Shown here piece after piece: positions 30,937 to 41,944 of a stretch of DNA of 64,000 bases. The stretch's first letter is position 1, and every line of letters starts with the position of its first letter. Source of the DNA: Streptomyces sp. NBS 14/10 (GTDB lineage Bacteria > Actinomycetota > Actinomycetes > Streptomycetales > Streptomycetaceae); the NCBI RefSeq assembly GCF_002224125.1, contig NZ_NCSM01000018.1, forward strand, positions 248,001-312,000, read 5' to 3'. The notes beneath the pieces were generated by a model. It had not been told where the DNA came from and ran no database searches. It saw nothing but the letters and a program-made list of their open reading frames with translations. A program made the translations under genes and the position numbers.

Positions 30937-32657
30937 CAGTGGCCTCCCGCGAGAAGTTGCTGCACGGCCGGGTCGGTGAGGCCGAGGAGGGCCGCGGGCC
31001 ACAGTCCGCCGAGGACGGTGAGGGCGACCAGCGGGGTCCAGGCGGCGAATTCGTAGCCGCGTACGTCCGCCAGGGCGGGGCGGAGCGGCCCGGCGGGCGC
31101 CCCCGCGCCCCCGGCAGTCCCTGCGGCTCCACTGACCCCCGCGGCTCCGGTGCCCCCTGCGGCTCCGGTGGCCCCCGCGGCCCCTCCTGGCTTGTCCGTG
31201 CCCCCGTCCGCGGGCGCGCCGGTGAGCGTGCCGCCCATCTCGGCCTCCGGGTGCTCGCCCATGCAGACGCGGCGTACGACGACGAGCAGATAGGCGGCGG
31301 TCAGCAGGGTGCCCAGGCCCGCGAGCGCCATGAAGGTGAGGAAAGCGGGGCGGCTCAGCCCGTCGGCGGGCTCGAACGCGCCGAACATGGCGAGCATCTC
31401 GCCCCAGAACCCGGCGAGCCCCGGCAGCCCCAGGGAGGCGACGGCGGCGAAGGCGACCAGTCCGCCCAGGCGCGGCGCCCGGCCGTACAGGGCCGCGCCG
31501 CCGGTGCCGGAGAGCTGGTCGAGGTCGGTGGTGCCGCAGCGGTCCTTGAGGGCGCCGACGAGGAAGAAGAGCAGGCCGGTGATCAGGCCGTGCGCGATGT
31601 TGGCGAACAGCGCGCCGTTGACCCCGGTCGGGGTGAGCGTGGCGATGCCGAGCAGAACGAAGCCCATATGGCCGACGGAGGAGTACGCGATCAGCCTCTT
31701 GAGGTCCCCTTTGGCCCCGGTGCGGGCCAGGGCGAGGCAGGCGAGGGAGCCGTAGATGATGCCGACGGCGGCGAGGGCGGCCAGGTAGGGCGCGAAGGTG
31801 TGGGCCCCTTCGGGCGCGATGGGCAGCACGATGCGCACCAGCCCGTACGTGCCCATCTTGAGCAGTACGCCCGCGAGGAGGACGGAGCCGACGGTGGGCG
31901 CGGCGGTGTGGGCGTCGGGGAGCCAGCTGTGCAGGGGCCACATGGGGGCCTTGACGGCGAGGCCGACGCCGATGGCGAGGACCGCGATCAGCTGGGTGGT
32001 GTGGCTGAGCTTGGCTCCGTTGTCGGAGGCGAGTGCCACCATGTCGAAGGTGCCGCCCTTGAGCCCGACGAGGAGGAGGCCGAGCAGCATGATCACGGAG
32101 CCGAGCAGCGTGTAGAGGATGAACCTCCAGGCGGCGCGCTCGCGCCCGGCGCCGCCCCATCGGTTGATGAGGAAGTACATCGGGATGAGCACCATCTCGA
32201 ACGCCAGGAAGAACAGCATCAGGTCGAGGACGGCGAAGGAAGCCAGGGTGCCGGACTCCAGGAGCAGCAGCAGCGCGACGAACGCCTTGGGGGAGGGCCC
32301 GGCAGGCATGTTGAAGTAGCTGTAGAGGGCGCACAGGAAGGTCAGCAGCGCGGTCAGCACGAGGAGGGGGAGCGAGACGCCGTCCACGCCGAGGTGGATC
32401 CGGATGTCCAGCGCCGGGATCCAGCTGATGTCGGTCTGCGCCTGCATGGCGGCCGGCCGGTCGTGGTCGAAGCCCACGGCGAGCGCGATGGCGACGGCCA
32501 GGACGGCCCCGGTGACCGTGACGCCGTGGCGCAGCACGGCCTGGTCGGGACCGCGGCCGCGCAGCCCGGGCGGGGCGGGGAGGAGGGCTGCGGCCGAGCC
32601 GAGGAGGGGCAGGACGATCAGGGCCGCGAGGAGCGCCTGCAGGACGGTGTGGTTCAC
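30936..32657 (-). CDS. nuoM2: NADH dehydrogenase subunit M, second (partial) operon
   Basis: 573 residues of antiporter-like subunit M. The TM5 glutamate (LAFEMVLIPMYFL) and the TM7 region (MWPLHSWLPDAHTAAPTVGS, LLKMGTYGL) are canonical. Near residues 485-530 there is a Gly/Ala/Pro insert with G-A-A-G and G-A-T-G units, a collagen-like run not expected in complex I. It overlaps nuoN2 by a TGATG junction and follows nuoL2 by 3 bases. Confidence 0.95.
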   Translation of the reverse strand: MNHTVLQALLAALIVLPLLGSAAALLPAPPGLRGRGPDQAVLRHGVTVTGAVLAVAIALAVGFDHDRPAAMQAQTDISWIPALDIRIHLGVDGVSLPLLVLTALLTFLCALYSYFNMPAGPSPKAFVALLLLLESGTLASFAVLDLMLFFLAFEMVLIPMYFLINRWGGAGRERAAWRFILYTLLGSVIMLLGLLLVGLKGGTFDMVALASDNGAKLSHTTQLIAVLAIGVGLAVKAPMWPLHSWLPDAHTAAPTVGSVLLAGVLLKMGTYGLVRIVLPIAPEGAHTFAPYLAALAAVGIIYGSLACLALARTGAKGDLKRLIAYSSVGHMGFVLLGIATLTPTGVNGALFANIAHGLITGLLFFLVGALKDRCGTTDLDQLSGTGGAALYGRAPRLGGLVAFAAVASLGLPGLAGFWGEMLAMFGAFEPADGLSRPAFLTFMALAGLGTLLTAAYLLVVVRRVCMGEHPEAEMGGTLTGAPADGGTDKPGGAAGATGAAGGTGAAGVSGAAGTAGGAGAPAGPLRPALADVRGYEFAAWTPLVALTVLGGLWPAALLGLTDPAVQQLLAGGH

Positions 32658-32660
32658 GGC

Positions 32661-34723
32661 TCAGGCTCCCGCTGCGACGAGGACGGCGACGGCCAGGACG
32701 AGCGAGCCCGCGAGCAGCGCGCCGAGGTAGGTCTGCACATTGCCGGTCTGGGCGCGCCGTACGGCCGCGCCGAGCAGACGGGGTACGCCGCCCGCGCCGC
32801 GCACATAGGTCTCCACGACCTCCCGGTCGAGGAAGCCGACGAGCCGGGCGGCGGCGCGCACCGGGCGGACGAACACCGCGGCGTACAGAGCGTCGAGGTG
32901 GAAGCCCGCCGCGGCGTGCCGGTGGAGCGGGCCGAGGAGGAGACGGCCGGGGTCCGCCGGGTCGTGGGCCGCGGCGATATCGCCGTACGCGGGCTCGTGG
33001 GTGGCGATGGCCTCGGCCTCGGAGAGCGCGGGCTCGGCGTCCGGGTGGGCTGCCACGGCGCCCATCGGGGTGCGGGCGGCCAGCGCCGTGGTGTGCCGCC
33101 AGGCCCCGTACGTGACGAGGACGCCGACGAGGGCGAGCCCGGTGCCCAGTACGGAGGTGGTGAGGGTCGGGGCGAGGGACCCGCCGTCGAACCAGTCCGG
33201 GAGGGCGCCGAAGGCGAGGCCGAACGCGGCGGCGGGGATGAAGAGCGCCCAGAGGACGGCGTTCATGACGACGGGCTGGCGGCCGTGGTCGGGGGCTTCG
33301 GTGCCCTTGCCGCGGAAGGTGAGCAGCCACAGGCGGGTCGCGTAGCCGGCGGTGAGGAGGGCGGTGAGCAGCCCGGCGACCAGGACGGTCCAGCCGACGG
33401 CCGACGGGACGGCCGGGGCGTGCCCGGTGGCCGCGTGCTCGGCGGCGCCGAGGACGGCCTCCTTGGAGAAGAAGCCCGCGAACGGCGGGATGGCGGCGAG
33501 CGCGAGCAGCGCGACCGTCATCGTCCAGTACGCGTCGGGGATGCGCTTCGCCAGGCCGCTCATGCGCGACATCGCGGCGAGCGAGTTCGTCCCGGCCGCG
33601 TGGATGATCACGCCGGCGCCGAGGAAGAGCAGGGCCTTGAACGCGCCGTGGGCCAGCAGGTGGAAGACGGCGGCGCCGCGGTCGTCGACGGCGAGCGCGC
33701 CGGTCATATAGCCGAGCTGACCGACGGTCGAGTAGGCGAGTACGCGTTTGATGTCGTCCTGCGCCAGAGCCGCGAGCGCCGAGCCGACCATGGTGACGGC
33801 CGCCATGACGGCGAGCACGGCGAGGGCGGCGGCGGAGGACGCGAAGACGGGCAGCAGCCGGGCGATGAAGTAGACGCCGGCGGCGACCATGGTGGCGGCG
33901 TGGATCAGCGCGGAGACCGGGGTGGGGCCGGCCATCGCGTCGGGCAGCCAGGTGTGCAGCGGGAACTGCGCCGACTTGCCCGCGACCCCGGCCAGCAGCA
34001 GCAGCGCGATCAGGGTGGGGTGGTCGAGCTGGAAGTGCGCGGCGGAGGAGGTCAGCTGGGTGTAGATGCGGCTGATGCGGAACGTACCGGCGTCGGCGCC
34101 GAGCGCGAAGATCCCGAACAGGAACGGCACATCGCCGAGCTTGGTGACCAGGAACGCCTTCAGGGAGGCGGAGCGCGCGGCCGAGGTCTCCCAGTAGTGG
34201 CCGACCAGGAAGTACGAGCAGATGCCCATGATCTCCCAGCCGACGAGCAGCACGATCAGGTCGTCGGAGTAGACGACCAGCAGCATCGCGGCGGTGAAGA
34301 GGGAGACGAGCGCGGCGTAGGACGGGTAGCGCGGGTCGTCGCGCAGATAGCCGGTCGAGTAGATCTGCACACAGCACGCGACGACACCGACGAGGACCGC
34401 GACCAGGGCGGCGAAGCCGTCGATGTGCAGCGCGAGGTCGATGGGGAGCGAGCCGGTGTCGGTGAGCCGGGTCGCGGCGTCCAGCGCCCCCTTGCCGCCG
34501 CCCGCTCCCCCGCCCTGCCGTACGGCGACGAGGACGGCGAGGGCGGCCGCGGCGACGGTCGGCAGCACCGCGAGGGGGCGTACGAAGCCGGGGGCGAAAA
34601 ACAAAGGCGCGCGCAGCGCTTCGTCGGAAGGGCGGTGGCGGGTGGCGGGCGGGACGAGCAGCAGTCCGGCGAGGGCGCCGAGGAAGGGCAGGAGGGGGAC
34701 GAGGACGGCGGCGGTCGTGGTCG

Positions 34724-34727
<4 letters not shown>
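32661..34727 (-). CDS. nuoL2: NADH dehydrogenase subunit L, second (partial) operon
   Basis: 688 residues, the largest antiporter-like subunit. It carries [38 protein letters not shown] and a C-terminal lateral-helix region; the standard Glu and Lys residues are seen. It should form the distal proton channel of the membrane arm. It overlaps nuoK2 by 4 bases. Confidence 0.96.
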
Positions 34728-35145
<418 letters not shown>

Positions 35146-35146
<1 letters not shown>

Positions 35147-35772
35147 CAGCCCTCCTTTTCGGCGACGTCGGTGGCGGCGGCGCGGGAGCGGTTGGGGCGG
35201 GGGCCGTTGGCGCCCGGGGTCCGCTGGGGGGATCGCAGCCGGGAGAGCACGATCGCGCCGACGAGCGCGGCGAGCAGCAGCACCGACAGCGCCTCGAACG
35301 GCAGCACCCAGTGCCGGAAGAGGCTTACGCCGGTGACCTTGGTGGAGCCCTGCACCTCCCCGAGGTCGATCCAGGTGGCCCGGAAGGCGTCCACGACCAC
35401 CCAGACCAGGGCGGCCGCGGAGGCCACGGCCACCGCGAGGGCGGCCGGGCGGTTGCCCGAATCGGCGTCAGGCGACCGGCCGATGGGCGCCTTGGTCAGC
35501 ATCAGCCCGAACAGGATGAGGACGACGACGGAGCCGACGTAGATCAGCACCTGCACCCAGGCGATGAACTCCGCCGTGAGGAGGAGGAATTCGACCGCGA
35601 GCCCGCCGAGCGTGACCACCAGCCACAGCGCGGCGTGCACCAACTGCTTGGTGGTGACGGTGACGACGGCCCCGCCCAGGGTCACCACCGCGACCAGAAG
35701 GAAGGTGATCTCCACACCGGTCGGGGACAGAAAACCGTGGCCGGCGGCCGCGAGTTGCGCCGCGGCAGTCAT
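35146..35772 (-). CDS. nuoJ2: NADH dehydrogenase subunit J, second (partial) operon
   Basis: 208 residues with five predicted helices and the loop region [28 protein letters not shown] typical of NuoJ. The ATG at 35772 follows the end of nuoI2 with a 4-base overlap (ATGA). A charged Arg/Pro-rich tail of about 30 residues ends the protein. Confidence 0.95.
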
Positions 35773-36410
35773 GACGCCGCTCCGTCCCGGCCGGAGGAGC
35801 CGGTGGGGCCGGAGGAGCCATCGCCCTCCGCCGCGTCCTCGGCCTGCGCGCTTTGTGCCGCCTGCGTGGCCTGTGCCGCCTCGGCCGCCGCTGCTGCGGC
35901 GATCTTGTCGGCGGCCTTGCGGGCGGCGGCGATCTCCTTGGGCTCCTCGGCGCTGGGGTCGAGCGCGGGCGGCGCGGGCACCGTCCACATCCATTCGCGG
36001 AGCTTGTCGCGCTCATGGGTGAGGTCGCGGATGTCCTCCTCCGCGTACTCGAACTCCGGCGACCAGAACAGCGCGTCGAAAGGACACACCTCGATGCAGA
36101 TACCGCAGTACATGCACAGGGCGAAGTCGATGGCGAACCGATCCAGCACATTGCGGCTGCGCTCGCGCCCGCCGGGCGCGGCCGGCGGCACCGTCTCCTT
36201 GTGGGAGTCGATGTAGATGCACCAGTCCGGGCACTCGCGCGCGCAGAGCATGCAGACCGTGCAGTTCTCCTCGAACAGGCCGATGACGCCGCGCGTCCGG
36301 GGCGGCAGTTCGGGCTGGACGTCCGGGTACTGCGCGGTGTGCGCCTTCCGGGTCATCGTGCGCAGGGTGACGGCCAGACCCTTGGCCAGGCCGGAACCGG
36401 GGATGCCCAT
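35769..36410 (-). CDS. nuoI2: NADH dehydrogenase subunit I (two 4Fe-4S ferredoxin)
   Basis: 213 residues. Two CxxCxxCxxxCP clusters ([12 protein letters not shown] and [12 protein letters not shown]) would hold the N6a/N6b iron-sulfur centres. The ATG at 36410 overlaps the nuoH2 stop. The last 70 residues are an Ala-rich predicted helix or coiled coil ([20 protein letters not shown]) ending in a Gly/Ser tail, unusual for NuoI. This subunit accepts electrons and passes them to NuoB. Confidence 0.95.
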   Translation of the reverse strand: MGIPGSGLAKGLAVTLRTMTRKAHTAQYPDVQPELPPRTRGVIGLFEENCTVCMLCARECPDWCIYIDSHKETVPPAAPGGRERSRNVLDRFAIDFALCMYCGICIEVCPFDALFWSPEFEYAEEDIRDLTHERDKLREWMWTVPAPPALDPSAEEPKEIAAARKAADKIAAAAAAEAAQATQAAQSAQAEDAAEGDGSSGPTGSSGRDGAAS

Positions 36411-37369
36411 CAGGAGATCACCACCTTGACGACGCCGGTGAGGGCGATCTGGACCAGGGCGAGCGGGATGAGGCCGGTCCAGGCGAGCTTCTGCAGCTGG
36501 TCCTCGCGCAGCCGCGGATAGCTCACCCGCAGCCAGATCACCACGAAGGCGAGTACGGCCGTCTTCAGCAGCGTCCACACCCAGCCCAGGTCATGGGCGG
36601 CCGGACCGTGCCAGCCGCCCAGGAACAGCACGGTGGTCAGCCCGCAGAGGATGACGATGCCCGCGTACTCGGCCAGCAGGAACAGCGCGAAGCGCAGCCC
36701 GGTGTACTCGGTGTACGCGCCGAAGATGATCTCGGAGTCGGCGATCGGCGCGTCAAAGGGCGGACGCTGCAGCTCGGCGAGCCCGGCCGTGAAGAACACC
36801 ACCCCGCCGACGATCTGCCACGGCACCCACCACCACTCGAACGCGTCGAGGATCCCGGGCAGCGAGACGGTACCGGCGGCCATCGCCACGGAGGCGGCGG
36901 TGAGCAGCATCGGCAGCTCGTACGCCATCAGCTGCGCGGCCGTACGCAACCCTCCGAGGAGGGAGAACTTGTTGGCCGACGCCCAGCCCGCCATGAGCGA
37001 GCCCAGCACGCCGACGCCCATCACGGCGAGCACGAAGAAGATGCCGGCGTCGATGAACCGGCCGACGGCGCCGGGCCCGACCGGGATCGCGACCAGGACC
37101 AGCAGATACGGCAGCAGCGCGACGGCGGGCGCGAGCTGGAAGATCCGCCGGTCGGCCCCCGCCGGTACGACGTCTTCCTTCTGCGCGAACTTCACACCGT
37201 CCGCGACCAGCTGTGCCCACCCGTGGAACCCACCCGCGTACATCGGCCCGAGCCGACCCTGCATATGGGCCATGACCTTGTGCTCGGTCTGTCCCACGAC
37301 GAGAGGCAGTACGAGGAAGGCGACCAACAGCGCGAGCAGTCGCAGCGCGACGTCGAGGACGTCGTTCAC
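36410..37369 (-). CDS. nuoH2: NADH dehydrogenase subunit H, second (partial) operon
   Basis: 319 residues, eight-helix NuoH that forms the quinone cavity with NuoB and NuoD. The conserved charged loops ([19 protein letters not shown] and [11 protein letters not shown] with the following [10 protein letters not shown]) are present. It starts at 37369 with a 4-base overlap to the NuoC-like gene, so no nuoD lies between. Confidence 0.95.
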   Translation of the reverse strand: MNDVLDVALRLLALLVAFLVLPLVVGQTEHKVMAHMQGRLGPMYAGGFHGWAQLVADGVKFAQKEDVVPAGADRRIFQLAPAVALLPYLLVLVAIPVGPGAVGRFIDAGIFFVLAVMGVGVLGSLMAGWASANKFSLLGGLRTAAQLMAYELPMLLTAASVAMAAGTVSLPGILDAFEWWWVPWQIVGGVVFFTAGLAELQRPPFDAPIADSEIIFGAYTEYTGLRFALFLLAEYAGIVILCGLTTVLFLGGWHGPAAHDLGWVWTLLKTAVLAFVVIWLRVSYPRLREDQLQKLAWTGLIPLALVQIALTGVVKVVIS

Positions 37370-39291
37370 GCGGTGCCTCCCGCCGGGTCGTCGGTGTCTG
37401 TGTGGGGTGCATCGGGCTCAGCGGGCGCGTCAGGCTCACCAGCGTCCTCAGGCACCGCGGGCCGCGCCGGCTCTTGGGCCCCCTCGCGGCGCGCGGGGTC
37501 TCCGGCCTTCCCGTCGTCCGCGACGGTCCGGGATGGCCGAGATGGCCGGGAAGCCGCCCGCGGCTCGGCGTCGGACCCGGCGGTGGCGCCGGGCGCGGAC
37601 GCGGACTCGGACCCGGATGACTCCGACCCGGCGGCCTCCGCGCGAGATGGTTCCTCGGCGCCCGAGGCGGGGCCGTCCGCGGCCGTCGGCCCGCCTGTGG
37701 CCGGAACCTGCGGCCCGGGCCCGGCGGCCCCCGAGTCCTGAACGTCCTCGCCCGCGGCGGTCCCGGGCGGCTCCCGCCGCTCCCCCGCGTCCCGCCGCGA
37801 TGTGGTGCCGGACTCTGCTGCGGCGGTCGCGCCGGGCGCGGACTCGGCGTCCTCCGGTGCGGCGGCCGCGCGGTCGGCCTCCGAGCGCGGCGGTTCGTCG
37901 GTGCCCGCGGCGGTGGTCCCTGTTCCGGCTTCCGCCGAGGCAGAGGAGCTGGAGGCCGTCGGCCCGCCCGTAGCTGCCGATCGGGAGGGCTCCCGCCGCG
38001 GCTCGGCGCCGTCCTCCGCCGCAGCGGTGGCGCCGGGCGCGGGCTCCGGGGACTCCGCGTCGGGGGCCGTCGGCTCGTCCCGGGCCGGGCGGGCGTGGTG
38101 CCATGGGGCGTCGGTCGAGCGCGGGCGGGTGGCGGGGCGGTCCGGACGCGCCTGGGCCTGACCGCCCGTCGCGGCGCGCCGGCTTGCCGACCCCTCGCCG
38201 GCGCTACGGGCACGACCCGCGGGCCGGGCAGCGCCGTCCGACGCCGCCTCCGCGGCCGCCCCGTCCGCGGCCTGGCTCGCCGCTGCCTCCGTACTCGTAC
38301 CCCGCTGGCTCGCGGAGCCCTCACTCACACTGCGCGACCGGCGCGCGGGCCGGGCAGTCCCCTCCGCCGCTGGCGTATCCGTACCGGCGTCCCGCTGGCT
38401 CGTCGAGCCCTCGCTCGCGCTGCGAGCGCGGCGGGCGGGCCGCCCGGAGTCGTCCGTCGGCGTCGTGTCCGCGCCCGTGATGTCGGTGGCGCGCTGGCCG
38501 GCCGAGCCCGCGGACGCGCTGCGGGCCCGGCGGGCCGGGCGTTCGCCCCCGGCGCCCGCGGCGCCTGCCGCGCCCGCTGTGCGGGTCGCGCGCGCCGGGC
38601 GGGCGGGGGCAGGGGGGAGCTGGCCCTTGAGGGGGCCCCATTCATTGGGGTCGGGAACGCCGGGCGGCAGCATCTGCCGCCGTCTGGGCGCGTGGGCGGC
38701 GTCGGACTCCCCCGGCTCCTTCGCGCCCGGCCATGCCTTGGCGACCCGCGCCGCCAGCACGAAGTCCTTGCGCAGCGGGTGCCCCTCAAAGCCGTCCGGG
38801 AGCAGCAGCGGCGCGAGGTGGGGGTGGTCGGCGAAGTCGATGCCGAACATCTCGTGGGTCTCGCGCTCATGCCAGGCCGCGCCCGCGTAGACGCCGGTCG
38901 CGGTCGGCAGGGCGGGTGCGTCGTGCGCCACGGTGGTGCGTACGAGCAGCCTGCGTACGGCGGGAACAGCAGCGGCGGTCGCCGGCCCCAGGGCGACGAC
39001 GTGCGCGGCCACGCGGAAGCCCTCGACGGGCTCGTCGACGGCGCTCAGCCAGTCGAAGTAGGTGCAGCCCAGCGCGTCGCGGGCGGTCTCCAGCGCCGGG
39101 ATCCACGCGTCGGCGGGGACGTCGACGGTGAGCAGCCCGTACGCCTCCTCCGCCGTCGCGCCTTCGCCGAACAGCTCGGTCGCCGACCGCGGCAGCCAGC
39201 CGACCGTCGGCTGCACTTCCTCGGCGGCAGCAGGCGTGGCAGCGGCGGGGGCGGTCTCGACGGGCTGGTTCCGGTCGTCGGGCGCGGTCAC
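37366..39291 (-). CDS. nuoC2: NuoC (30-kDa subunit) with a 415-residue disordered tail
   Basis: 641 residues. The first 200 or so are a NuoC domain: [18 protein letters not shown] is the family motif, and the segment ending HPLRKDF follows. No 49-kDa (NuoD) domain is present. From about residue 225 the protein is a low-complexity Pro/Ala/Arg/Ser/Glu tail with at least four imperfect copies of [17 protein letters not shown], then A-P-G-A-T-A-A-A-E repeats. The tail would face the cytoplasm. Overlaps nuoB2 and nuoH2 by 4 bases. Confidence 0.88.
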   Translation of the reverse strand: MTAPDDRNQPVETAPAAATPAAAEEVQPTVGWLPRSATELFGEGATAEEAYGLLTVDVPADAWIPALETARDALGCTYFDWLSAVDEPVEGFRVAAHVVALGPATAAAVPAVRRLLVRTTVAHDAPALPTATGVYAGAAWHERETHEMFGIDFADHPHLAPLLLPDGFEGHPLRKDFVLAARVAKAWPGAKEPGESDAAHAPRRRQMLPPGVPDPNEWGPLKGQLPPAPARPARATRTAGAAGAAGAGGERPARRARSASAGSAGQRATDITGADTTPTDDSGRPARRARSASEGSTSQRDAGTDTPAAEGTARPARRSRSVSEGSASQRGTSTEAAASQAADGAAAEAASDGAARPAGRARSAGEGSASRRAATGGQAQARPDRPATRPRSTDAPWHHARPARDEPTAPDAESPEPAPGATAAAEDGAEPRREPSRSAATGGPTASSSSASAEAGTGTTAAGTDEPPRSEADRAAAAPEDAESAPGATAAAESGTTSRRDAGERREPPGTAAGEDVQDSGAAGPGPQVPATGGPTAADGPASGAEEPSRAEAAGSESSGSESASAPGATAGSDAEPRAASRPSRPSRTVADDGKAGDPARREGAQEPARPAVPEDAGEPDAPAEPDAPHTDTDDPAGGTA

Positions 39292-39932
39292 GGCGTGCCC
39301 TCCCCCGCGGCCGGGCCGGAGGACGGGGTGGGCGGCGCGACCAGGCCGCTGCGCAGGGCTGTAGCGGACGGCCGAGAGGCCCCGCCGTCACGTCCGTACC
39401 GCTCACCCAGCGACTCGCGCGCGATCTTCTCCTGAAGCTTCAGGATCCCCTGAAGCAGCGCCTCCGGTCGGGGCGGGCAGCCCGGCACATACACATCGAC
39501 GGGGATGATCTGGTCGACGCCCTTGGTGACCGCGTACGAGTCCCAGTACGGCCCGCCGCAGTTCGAGCAGGCCCCGAAGGAGATGACGTACTTGGGCTCG
39601 GGCATCTGCTCGTAGAGCCGCTTCACCGCGGGCGCCATCTTGTCCGTCACCGTGCCGGACACGACCATGAGGTCGGCCTGGCGCGGCCCGGGGGCGAAGG
39701 GGATCACGCCGAGCCTGATGAAGTCGTGGCGGGCCATCGACGCCGCGATGAACTCGATGGCGCAGCAGGCAAGACCGAAGTTGAAGACCCACAGGCTGTA
39801 GCGGCGGCCCCAGTTCAGGACCACCTTCATCGGCTCGGGCGCCAGCCTGGCGAGCGTCCCGAGGCGGCGCGGCTCCGGGAGATCCACAGGTGTGGCGGCC
39901 GGCGTGGGGGCGGGGGTCGGTGTCACGTCCAT
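39288..39932 (-). CDS. nuoB2: NADH dehydrogenase subunit B, second (partial) operon
   Basis: 214 residues. All four N2-cluster cysteines are present ([28 protein letters not shown]), so the terminal 4Fe-4S centre next to quinone can form. A Pro/Thr-rich N-terminus of about 20 residues and a Ser/Ala tail are extra. The ATG at 39932 overlaps the nuoA2 end by 10 bases. Confidence 0.95.
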   Translation of the reverse strand: MDVTPTPAPTPAATPVDLPEPRRLGTLARLAPEPMKVVLNWGRRYSLWVFNFGLACCAIEFIAASMARHDFIRLGVIPFAPGPRQADLMVVSGTVTDKMAPAVKRLYEQMPEPKYVISFGACSNCGGPYWDSYAVTKGVDQIIPVDVYVPGCPPRPEALLQGILKLQEKIARESLGERYGRDGGASRPSATALRSGLVAPPTPSSGPAAGEGTP

Positions 39933-40336
39933 TCCAGGACGCCCTTCTTCCAGGCGTACAGCAGGCCCACGGCGAGGAAGCCGAGGAAGATGAACATCTC
40001 CACCAGCGTCGTTCCGCCATAGCCCGGTGCGGCGAACACCGTCGCCCAGGGGAAGAGGAAGATCGAGTCCACCGCGAAAATCACATACAAGAAAGCGTAG
40101 ACGTAGTAGCGGATCTGGGTGTGGGCCCAGCCCTCGCCGACGGGGTCGACACCGCACTCGTACGTCAGCAGCTTCTCCGGGGTGGGCACCACGGGCCGCA
40201 GCAGCCGCCCGGCCCCGAAGGCCACGGCGACGAAGAGCACGCCCACCACCGCGAGCAGGCCGACCACCGAATAGCCCTGGAAATAGTCGGCCGCGAGCGG
40301 CACGGCTGTGGTGCGCACGGTCGTCGCCTCCGGCAC
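39923..40336 (-). CDS. nuoA2: NADH dehydrogenase subunit A, second (partial) operon
   Basis: 137 residues with three membrane helices and the conserved YECGVDP motif on the loop, followed by the acidic third helix ([20 protein letters not shown]). First gene of the ten-gene unit; the promoter must lie in 40337-40539, shared with the divergent kinase gene. Confidence 0.95.
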   Translation of the reverse strand: MPEATTVRTTAVPLAADYFQGYSVVGLLAVVGVLFVAVAFGAGRLLRPVVPTPEKLLTYECGVDPVGEGWAHTQIRYYVYAFLYVIFAVDSIFLFPWATVFAAPGYGGTTLVEMFIFLGFLAVGLLYAWKKGVLEWT

Positions 40337-40539
40337 GTCCGCCCCTCGCTCCCTGTCCCGCCTGATGTTCGGCTGATGCTCGTCGATGTCTTGTGTTCGA
40401 CCGCTACGTACGCACGGGAGTGTAGGCCCTGGAGCCGTCCAGGTGAGCCGCCGGTCCGAGATGCGGTGGGGTTACCCCTACCCGGGCACGGCGACGTACC
40501 CCATGGCGGGGCGGGGGCGGGCCGGGCAATCTTGGCCGT

Positions 40540-41748
40540 ATGACCGTGAGTTCAACCGACGAAGGCGACCAGGACGACCAGGGCGACCGGGGCCACGAGC
40601 GGCTGCCCCGGCCGCCCGCCTTCGGCTTTCCCGCGCAGACCTGGAAGGAGATCGCCCACCTCCTCGCCAATCTGCCCATGGGCATCCTCGGCTTCGTCTA
40701 CTCCCTGGTGTGGCTCGTCATGGGCCTGGGGCTGGCGATCACCGTGGTGGGGCTGCCGCTGCTGGCCCTGGGGCTGCGCGGCAGCCGGCTGTACGGCGCG
40801 TTCGAGCGGCGTCGCGCCCGCGCGCTGCTCTCGGTGCGCGTCGACGAGCCCAGCCGGCTGCGGCACCGCGCGGACGGCGGCTTCTTCTCCTGGCTGTGGG
40901 CGCGGCTGCGGGACCCGGTGGGCTGGCGGACCACGCTGTACTCCTTCATGCGGCTGCCCTGGGCGGTCGCCACCTTCTGCGTCACCCTGCTCTCCCTCTT
41001 CCTCGCCTGGCCCGTGCTGCCCTGGATCGCCCGGGGCCTGACCAACGCCGACCGGGCGATGGTGCGCGGGCTGCTGTCCCCCTCCGACGAGCTGGAGCGG
41101 CGGATCGCGGAGCTGGAGTCGGACCGGGGCACGGTGGTCGACACGGCGGCGGCCGATCTGCGCCGTATCGAGCGCGATCTGCACGACGGGGCGCAGGCCC
41201 GGCTGGTCGCCCTCGCCATGGGTCTTGGCCTGGCGAAGGAGAAGGTGCTCGAGGACCCGGGGGCGGCGGCCGCGATGGTCGACGAGGCGCACGGCGAGGT
41301 GAAGCTGGCCCTCCAGGAGCTGCGCGACCTCGCCCGGGGCATCCACCCGGCGGTGCTGACCGACCGGGGCCTGGACGCGGCGCTGTCGTCGGTCGCGGCG
41401 CGCTGCACGGTGCCGGTGCGGGTCGGCGTGGACCTGCCGGAGCGGCCCGCGCCCGCCATCGAGGGCATCGCCTACTTCACCGTCTCCGAGCTGCTGCAGA
41501 ACATCAGCAAGCACAGCGGCGCCCGGACGGCCACCGTCGAGGTGTGGCGGTCGGACGGGCGGCTGCTGATCCAGGTGCGGGACGACGGGCACGGCGGCGC
41601 GAGCACGGAGCGGGGCAGCGGTCTGGCCGGGCTCGCGGAACGGCTCGGGTCGGTCGACGGCCTGTTCACGGTGGATTCGCCGGTGGGCGGCCCGACCGCC
41701 GTGACCGCCGAGCTGCCGTGGCGCGACCGCGGAGCCGCGCGGGCCTAG
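40540..41748 (+). CDS. Membrane histidine kinase (HisKA_3 type), paralogue 1
   Basis: 402 residues. Four predicted membrane helices in two pairs (about 45-75 and 125-160) form the sensor part with no large extracytoplasmic domain. Then come the dimerisation/phosphoacceptor motif RRIERDLHDGAQARLVALAM (His at the H-D pair), an N box (ELLQNISKHSGA) and a G box (GSGLAGLAERL). NarL-family partner. Its kinase half is nearly identical in DNA to the next gene. It is divergent from nuoA2. Confidence 0.92.
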   Translation: MTVSSTDEGDQDDQGDRGHERLPRPPAFGFPAQTWKEIAHLLANLPMGILGFVYSLVWLVMGLGLAITVVGLPLLALGLRGSRLYGAFERRRARALLSVRVDEPSRLRHRADGGFFSWLWARLRDPVGWRTTLYSFMRLPWAVATFCVTLLSLFLAWPVLPWIARGLTNADRAMVRGLLSPSDELERRIAELESDRGTVVDTAAADLRRIERDLHDGAQARLVALAMGLGLAKEKVLEDPGAAAAMVDEAHGEVKLALQELRDLARGIHPAVLTDRGLDAALSSVAARCTVPVRVGVDLPERPAPAIEGIAYFTVSELLQNISKHSGARTATVEVWRSDGRLLIQVRDDGHGGASTERGSGLAGLAERLGSVDGLFTVDSPVGGPTAVTAELPWRDRGAARA

Positions 41749-41944
41749 CCACGGAGCCCACGGAGCCGCGCGGGCCTAACCAGGGCCCGTCCGGCGGTAT
41801 GCCCAGGGCTACCCCGACGGTAGGGCTAGCCCCACGGTCAAGACGCCTACCTGCTCCATGGCCCGACCGGGCGCGCTCGGGGAGCCTGGATGTACGCACC
41901 GCAGCACGGGCACCATGCCCCACCCTTCGGAGGACGGACGAGAG

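Noticed and set aside
36410..39291. Hidden nuoD within the second nuo operon
   Set aside because: NuoC-like and NuoH genes overlap by 4 bases and the long tail contains no NuoD motif, so nuoD is absent here.
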